NCBI RefSeq assembly: GCF_000455205.1
Contig: NZ_AUWQ01000083.1
Location: 1 to 35,163 of the forward strand
From: Mycobacterium sp. UM_CSW
GTDB taxonomy: Bacteria > Actinomycetota > Actinomycetes > Mycobacteriales > Mycobacteriaceae
Direction of reading: 5' to 3'
Length of the DNA stretch: 35,163 nt
The notes beneath the pieces were generated by a model, which was not told where the DNA came from, did not search any database, and saw only the letters and a program-made list of their open reading frames with translations. The first letter of the stretch is position 1; each line of letters starts with the position of its first letter. Shown piece after piece: positions 32,259-35,163 of this stretch. Position numbers and translations under genes: made by a program.

Positions 32259-33061
32259 CCATGTCCACCACCGCCGTTCGTGACAACACCCAGCGTTGGT
32301 CCACGATGACCACTTGGACGCTGGCCCGTGCGGCCTCGGTGCGCATCACGGCGGCGTACGCCGCCGCCCTGGTGGCCGTGTCGCTCCTGTTGACCGCGCT
32401 GGGTCCGCACGCCCGCGAGGTCGCGGTGAGTCGTATGAGCACCAACCTGCACAATCTGGCCCACGGCCGGCTTGCCACGCTCGTCGGCAGCGCGTTCGTC
32501 GACGACGGCGGCCAGATCTGTGCCTGCCTGCCCGGACTCGTCTGCCTGCTGGCTTTGGGCGAATTGATCTGGCGCAGCAGGGGTTTGGTCATCGCGTTCG
32601 CGGTCGGTCATATCGGCGCCACGCTGCTGGTGGCGGTCGGCCTGGTCGTCGCGGTCGAGGCGGGCTGGCTGCCCTTCTCCATCGCGCGGGCGAGCGACGT
32701 CGGAGTCAGCTACGGCGCGGTTTGCGTCCTGGGCGCGCTGACGGCGTCGATTCCGTCGCGCTGGCAGCCGGCGTGGATCGGGTGGTGGCTCGGCATCGCG
32801 GTGACGGTCGCGGCCATCGGAGCCGACTTCACCGCCGTCGGACATGTCCTGGCCCTGCTGCTCGGCATCGGTTTGTCCTACCGGCTGCCCGCGGCGGCCG
32901 CCTGGACGCCGCCGCGCCTCGTTTTGCTGTGCGGCGGCGTCGCTTTCGGCTACTTCGTGCTGTCGGCGTCGTCGGCGGCGGCGACGGCCGCCGGGTTGGC
33001 GGCGGCGCTCATCGGTGTACTGGTCGGCCGGGTATCGCGGTCGCAGCCCTCGCCCGCGTAG
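32255..33061 (+). CDS. Rhomboid-like polytopic membrane protein
   Basis: 268 residues with about six to seven hydrophobic helices (AYAAALVAVSLLLTALG, CLPGLVCLLALGELI, VIAFAVGHIGATLLVAVGLV, VSYGAVCVLGALTA, WWLGIAVTVAAIG, VGHVLALLLGIGLS, LVLLCGGVAFGYFVL). SDVGVSYGAV fits the GxSx serine motif and AVGHVLALLLG the His-containing last catalytic helix of rhomboid proteases, so an active Ser-His dyad is possible. The N-terminus (MSTTAVRDNTQRWSTMTTW) is cytosolic. The ATG overlaps the stop codon of the LysA-like gene, so the two are translated together; this coupling suggests related function at the membrane, not yet known to me. Confidence 0.8.
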   Translation: MTMSTTAVRDNTQRWSTMTTWTLARAASVRITAAYAAALVAVSLLLTALGPHAREVAVSRMSTNLHNLAHGRLATLVGSAFVDDGGQICACLPGLVCLLALGELIWRSRGLVIAFAVGHIGATLLVAVGLVVAVEAGWLPFSIARASDVGVSYGAVCVLGALTASIPSRWQPAWIGWWLGIAVTVAAIGADFTAVGHVLALLLGIGLSYRLPAAAAWTPPRLVLLCGGVAFGYFVLSASSAAATAAGLAAALIGVLVGRVSRSQPSPA

Positions 33062-33073
33062 TCGTCCGGATCG

Positions 33074-34081
33074 TCAGCGCCGCTGCGCGCCAACCGATGC
33101 GGTGTCGCCCTCCATGTCGTCGAGAATGGCCTGCTGCGCCTTGGGTGGAAGGGTGTGCAGGATCTCCCGCACGCGGGCCTGGCGCCGCGCGACGGCCTTG
33201 CGCTCCGGCATGCCGGGAGTGGCGGTCACCTGTGGCGGCACGCCCTCGATATCCTCGACGCCGCCCGCGTGCTGACCGGCGTCGACCATCGCCTGCTCTT
33301 CGGCCATCGTCGCCTCGTCCTTCTCCTCGGACATGCCGATCGGCCCGATCCGCCGGCCGTTGAGAAACTGTCCCACCACCGGCTCGTCACTGGTCAGCAG
33401 CACCTCCCGCGGTCCGAACATCACCAGCTTGTGGCGGAACAGCATGCCGATGTTGTCGGGCACGGTGCGGGCGACGTTGATGTTGTGGGTCACGATCAGG
33501 ATCGTGGCGTCGGTCTGCGCGTTGATGTCGATGAGCAGCTGGCACAGGTAGGCCGTGCGGACCGGGTCCAGACCCGAGTCGGGCTCGTCGCACAGGATGA
33601 TCTCGGGATCGAGGACGAGCGAGCGGGCCAGTCCGGCGCGTTTTTTCATGCCGCCCGAGATCTCGCCGGGGTACTTCTTCTCGTCGCCTTGCAGACCCAC
33701 CAGCGCGAGCTTTTCCATGACGATGTCGCGGATCTCGCGTTCGGTCTTGTCGGTGTGCTCGCGAAGCGGGAACGCGGTGTTGTCGTACAGGTTCATCGAT
33801 CCGAACAGCGCGCCGTCTTGGAACATGACCCCGAACAGCCTGCGGATCTCGTACAGCTCCTTGGCCGTGCTCTGCATGATGTCCACACCGTCGACGACAA
33901 TCGAGCCGCGCTCCGGGCGCAGCAGCCCGATCAGCGACTTCAAGAACACCGACTTTCCGGTGCCCGACGGGCCGATCAGCCCGCTCACCTCGCCCGGCGG
34001 GATGTCCATAGTGACGTCTTCCCAGACACGGGCCGAGCCGAATGACTTGGTCAACCCCTGAACCGATATTCCGATGCCCAT
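33074..34081 (-). CDS. MceG/Mkl-type ABC transporter ATPase
   Basis: 335 residues. Walker A GPSGTGKS (37-44), Q-loop FQDG (Q88), signature ISGGMKKRAGLARSL (from 141), Walker B and D-loop CDEPDSGLDPV (164-174), H199 in IVTHN. The C-terminal extension FLNGRRIGPIGMSEEKDEAT, MAEEQAMVDAGQHAGGVEDI and ATPGMPERKAVARRQARVRE is diagnostic of MceG/Mkl (Rv0655), the ATPase shared by Mce lipid importers. In M. tuberculosis mkl lies elsewhere, so this looks like a second or relocated copy. ATG 34081 has GGAGG 6-7 nt upstream; the open upstream extension lacks family sequence. It converges with the rhomboid gene (12-nt gap). Confidence 0.92.
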   Translation of the reverse strand: MGIGISVQGLTKSFGSARVWEDVTMDIPPGEVSGLIGPSGTGKSVFLKSLIGLLRPERGSIVVDGVDIMQSTAKELYEIRRLFGVMFQDGALFGSMNLYDNTAFPLREHTDKTEREIRDIVMEKLALVGLQGDEKKYPGEISGGMKKRAGLARSLVLDPEIILCDEPDSGLDPVRTAYLCQLLIDINAQTDATILIVTHNINVARTVPDNIGMLFRHKLVMFGPREVLLTSDEPVVGQFLNGRRIGPIGMSEEKDEATMAEEQAMVDAGQHAGGVEDIEGVPPQVTATPGMPERKAVARRQARVREILHTLPPKAQQAILDDMEGDTASVGAQRR

Positions 34082-34297
34082 TTGCGACCTCCAGTTGATG
34101 GTGCGTTCTGCGGTCGATGGATTGTTGAAGTCGGAATAACCGTTTGGTTGTGCCGAAAAACACGTTTGAGCTGGCGGATTCGGGCACTGGTGAGGGCCGC
34201 CCAATGCTCGTGGAATGAATCTTTGGTTAAACGACCTAGGTGAGCTGGCGGAGCGAAGATACGATTCTTTCGCCGGGGGCTCGAGTCAGGAGCAACG
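34082..34297. other. Intergenic region between divergent mceG-like and PE_PGRS genes
   Basis: This 216-bp gap holds no convincing ORF. A TACGAT (34260-34265) is the best -10 for the PE_PGRS gene, giving a leader of about 25 nt, with AGGAG (34289-34293) as its ribosome site. The phrase GAGCTGGCGGA occurs twice (near 34168 and 34241) in direct orientation, 74 nt apart; it may be a regulator site or chance. Confidence 0.4.
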
Positions 34298-35163
34298 ATG
34301 TCCTACCTGGTAGCGGCCCCCGAGTTTTTATCGTCAGCTGCTTCCGATTTGTCCGATCTGTGTTCGGCAGTGACCGCGGCCAGTGCCTCCGCCGCAGCCC
34401 CGACCACCGGGCTAATGGCCGCGGGCGCGGACGAGGTATCGGCGGCGGTCGCGTCGCTGTTCTCCGGGCACGCGCAGGCCTTCCAGCAGGTGAGCGCTGA
34501 GGCGGCCGCGTTTCACGCTCAGTTCGTGGAGGCGTTGACCGCCGCCGGGAGTTCCTACGCGGCCGCCGAGGCCGCCAACGCCTCTCCGCTGCAGACCGTT
34601 TGGCAAGACGTGCGCGGGGTGATCAACGCGCCGACCGAACTGCTGCTGGGGACCCCGTTGATCGGTAAGGGCACCGACGGTGCGCCGGGGAGCGGGTTAC
34701 CCGGCGGGCCGGGCGGGCTCTTGTGGGGCAACGGCGGCAATGGCGGGTCCGGCTCGGCCGGACAGCCCGGCGGCCGCGGCGGCAACGCCTGGTTCTTTGG
34801 CAACGGCGGCCATGGCGGGGCCGGTGGCACGGGCACCACCGGCACCACCGGCGATGCGACCACCAGCGCCATCGGCGGCATCGGCGGCACCGGTGGAGCG
34901 GGCGGGGCCGGCGGCACCGGCGGCCTGATCTTCGGTAACGGCGGTGCCGGCGGTGTAGGCGGCATCGGCGGGACGGGCGGGACCGGCGGGCACGGTATCG
35001 ACGGCAACGGCGGCAATATCAACGGCGGCAACGGCACCGACGGCGGCCAGGGTGGCACCGGCGGCGCGGGCGGGGCCGGCGGCCTGGCCGGGGCCTTCGG
35101 CCATGCCGGCGCGAACGGCAGCGGGGGCATCGGTGGCGCCGGCGGCCAGGGCGGCCAGGGCGG
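34298..35163 (+). CDS. PE_PGRS family protein, 3' end outside window
   Basis: The frame is open from ATG 34298 to the window edge (288 codons). The PE domain (about 1-93) begins [20 protein letters not shown] and contains [21 protein letters not shown] and [13 protein letters not shown], ending before [18 protein letters not shown], the usual PE-to-PGRS linker. From about residue 128 the sequence is Gly-Gly-x repeats ([25 protein letters not shown]). PE_PGRS proteins are surface or secreted ESX-5 substrates. Repeat number is likely strain-variable. The full length is unknown because the window ends inside the repeats. Confidence 0.95.
   Translation, partial: MSYLVAAPEFLSSAASDLSDLCSAVTAASASAAAPTTGLMAAGADEVSAAVASLFSGHAQAFQQVSAEAAAFHAQFVEALTAAGSSYAAAEAANASPLQTVWQDVRGVINAPTELLLGTPLIGKGTDGAPGSGLPGGPGGLLWGNGGNGGSGSAGQPGGRGGNAWFFGNGGHGGAGGTGTTGTTGDATTSAIGGIGGTGGAGGAGGTGGLIFGNGGAGGVGGIGGTGGTGGHGIDGNGGNINGGNGTDGGQGGTGGAGGAGGLAGAFGHAGANGSGGIGGAGGQGGQG

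Noticed and set aside
34680-35163. Minus-strand Pro-rich ORFs opposite the PE_PGRS repeats
   Set aside because: They are the complement of Gly-Gly-x codons (GGC/GCC), an expected shadow.

Overview
The window is high-GC chromosomal DNA from a slow-growing, non-tuberculous Mycobacterium. Evidence: a PPE-MPTR gene (16656-18803) and a PE_PGRS gene (from 34298) flank a gene order that matches the M. tuberculosis Rv3718c-Rv3726 region as I remember it. PE_PGRS genes argue against the M. avium complex. I see no phage, insertion sequence or CRISPR array.

Layout. (1) 1-6719 is conserved core: an SRPBCC protein, a FAD oxidoreductase/CFA-type methyltransferase pair, dnaX, aspartate aminotransferase, the SRP RNA and tRNA-Ser(GGA). 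(2) 6836-7618 is lucA, a coordinator of Mce lipid import. (3) 7620-20541 is a block that I do not recall between lucA and the cutinase gene in M. tuberculosis. It holds a crotonase coupled to a DGYHR-motif protein, a 19-kDa-antigen-like lipoprotein, a TPR + CHAT protease cassette with two unrecognised partner genes and a small counter-strand gene, an NAD(P)-dependent dehydrogenase, the PPE-MPTR gene, a beta-lactamase-fold hydrolase, a small membrane protein and a CsbD protein. (4) 20685-23674 returns to conserved order: cutinase (intact here), an NAD-dependent epimerase and a zinc alcohol dehydrogenase. (5) 23869-27745 is a TetR-linked oxidative cluster: PPOX protein, two SDRs (one mycofactocin-type) and a cytochrome P450. 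Near-identical GGGCGATCGCCC operators lie in front of three of its transcription units. (6) 27824-30808 is a second TetR gene facing a thioesterase/NmrA/SDR operon. (7) 30921-33061 is a LysA-like protein that has lost its PLP lysine, coupled to a rhomboid-like membrane protein. (8) 33074-34081 encodes an MceG/Mkl-type ATPase, followed by the 5' part of the PE_PGRS gene.

Two themes recur. At least six genes begin 6-7 nt after a TANNNT -10 element, the architecture of mycobacterial leaderless transcripts, and this resolves several start codons. Several intergenic gaps carry long imperfect inverted repeats with 17-25-nt arms.

The best candidates for undescribed biology are the TPR/CHAT cassette (9454-15395), the degenerate LysA + rhomboid pair, and the TetR regulon defined by the palindromic operator.
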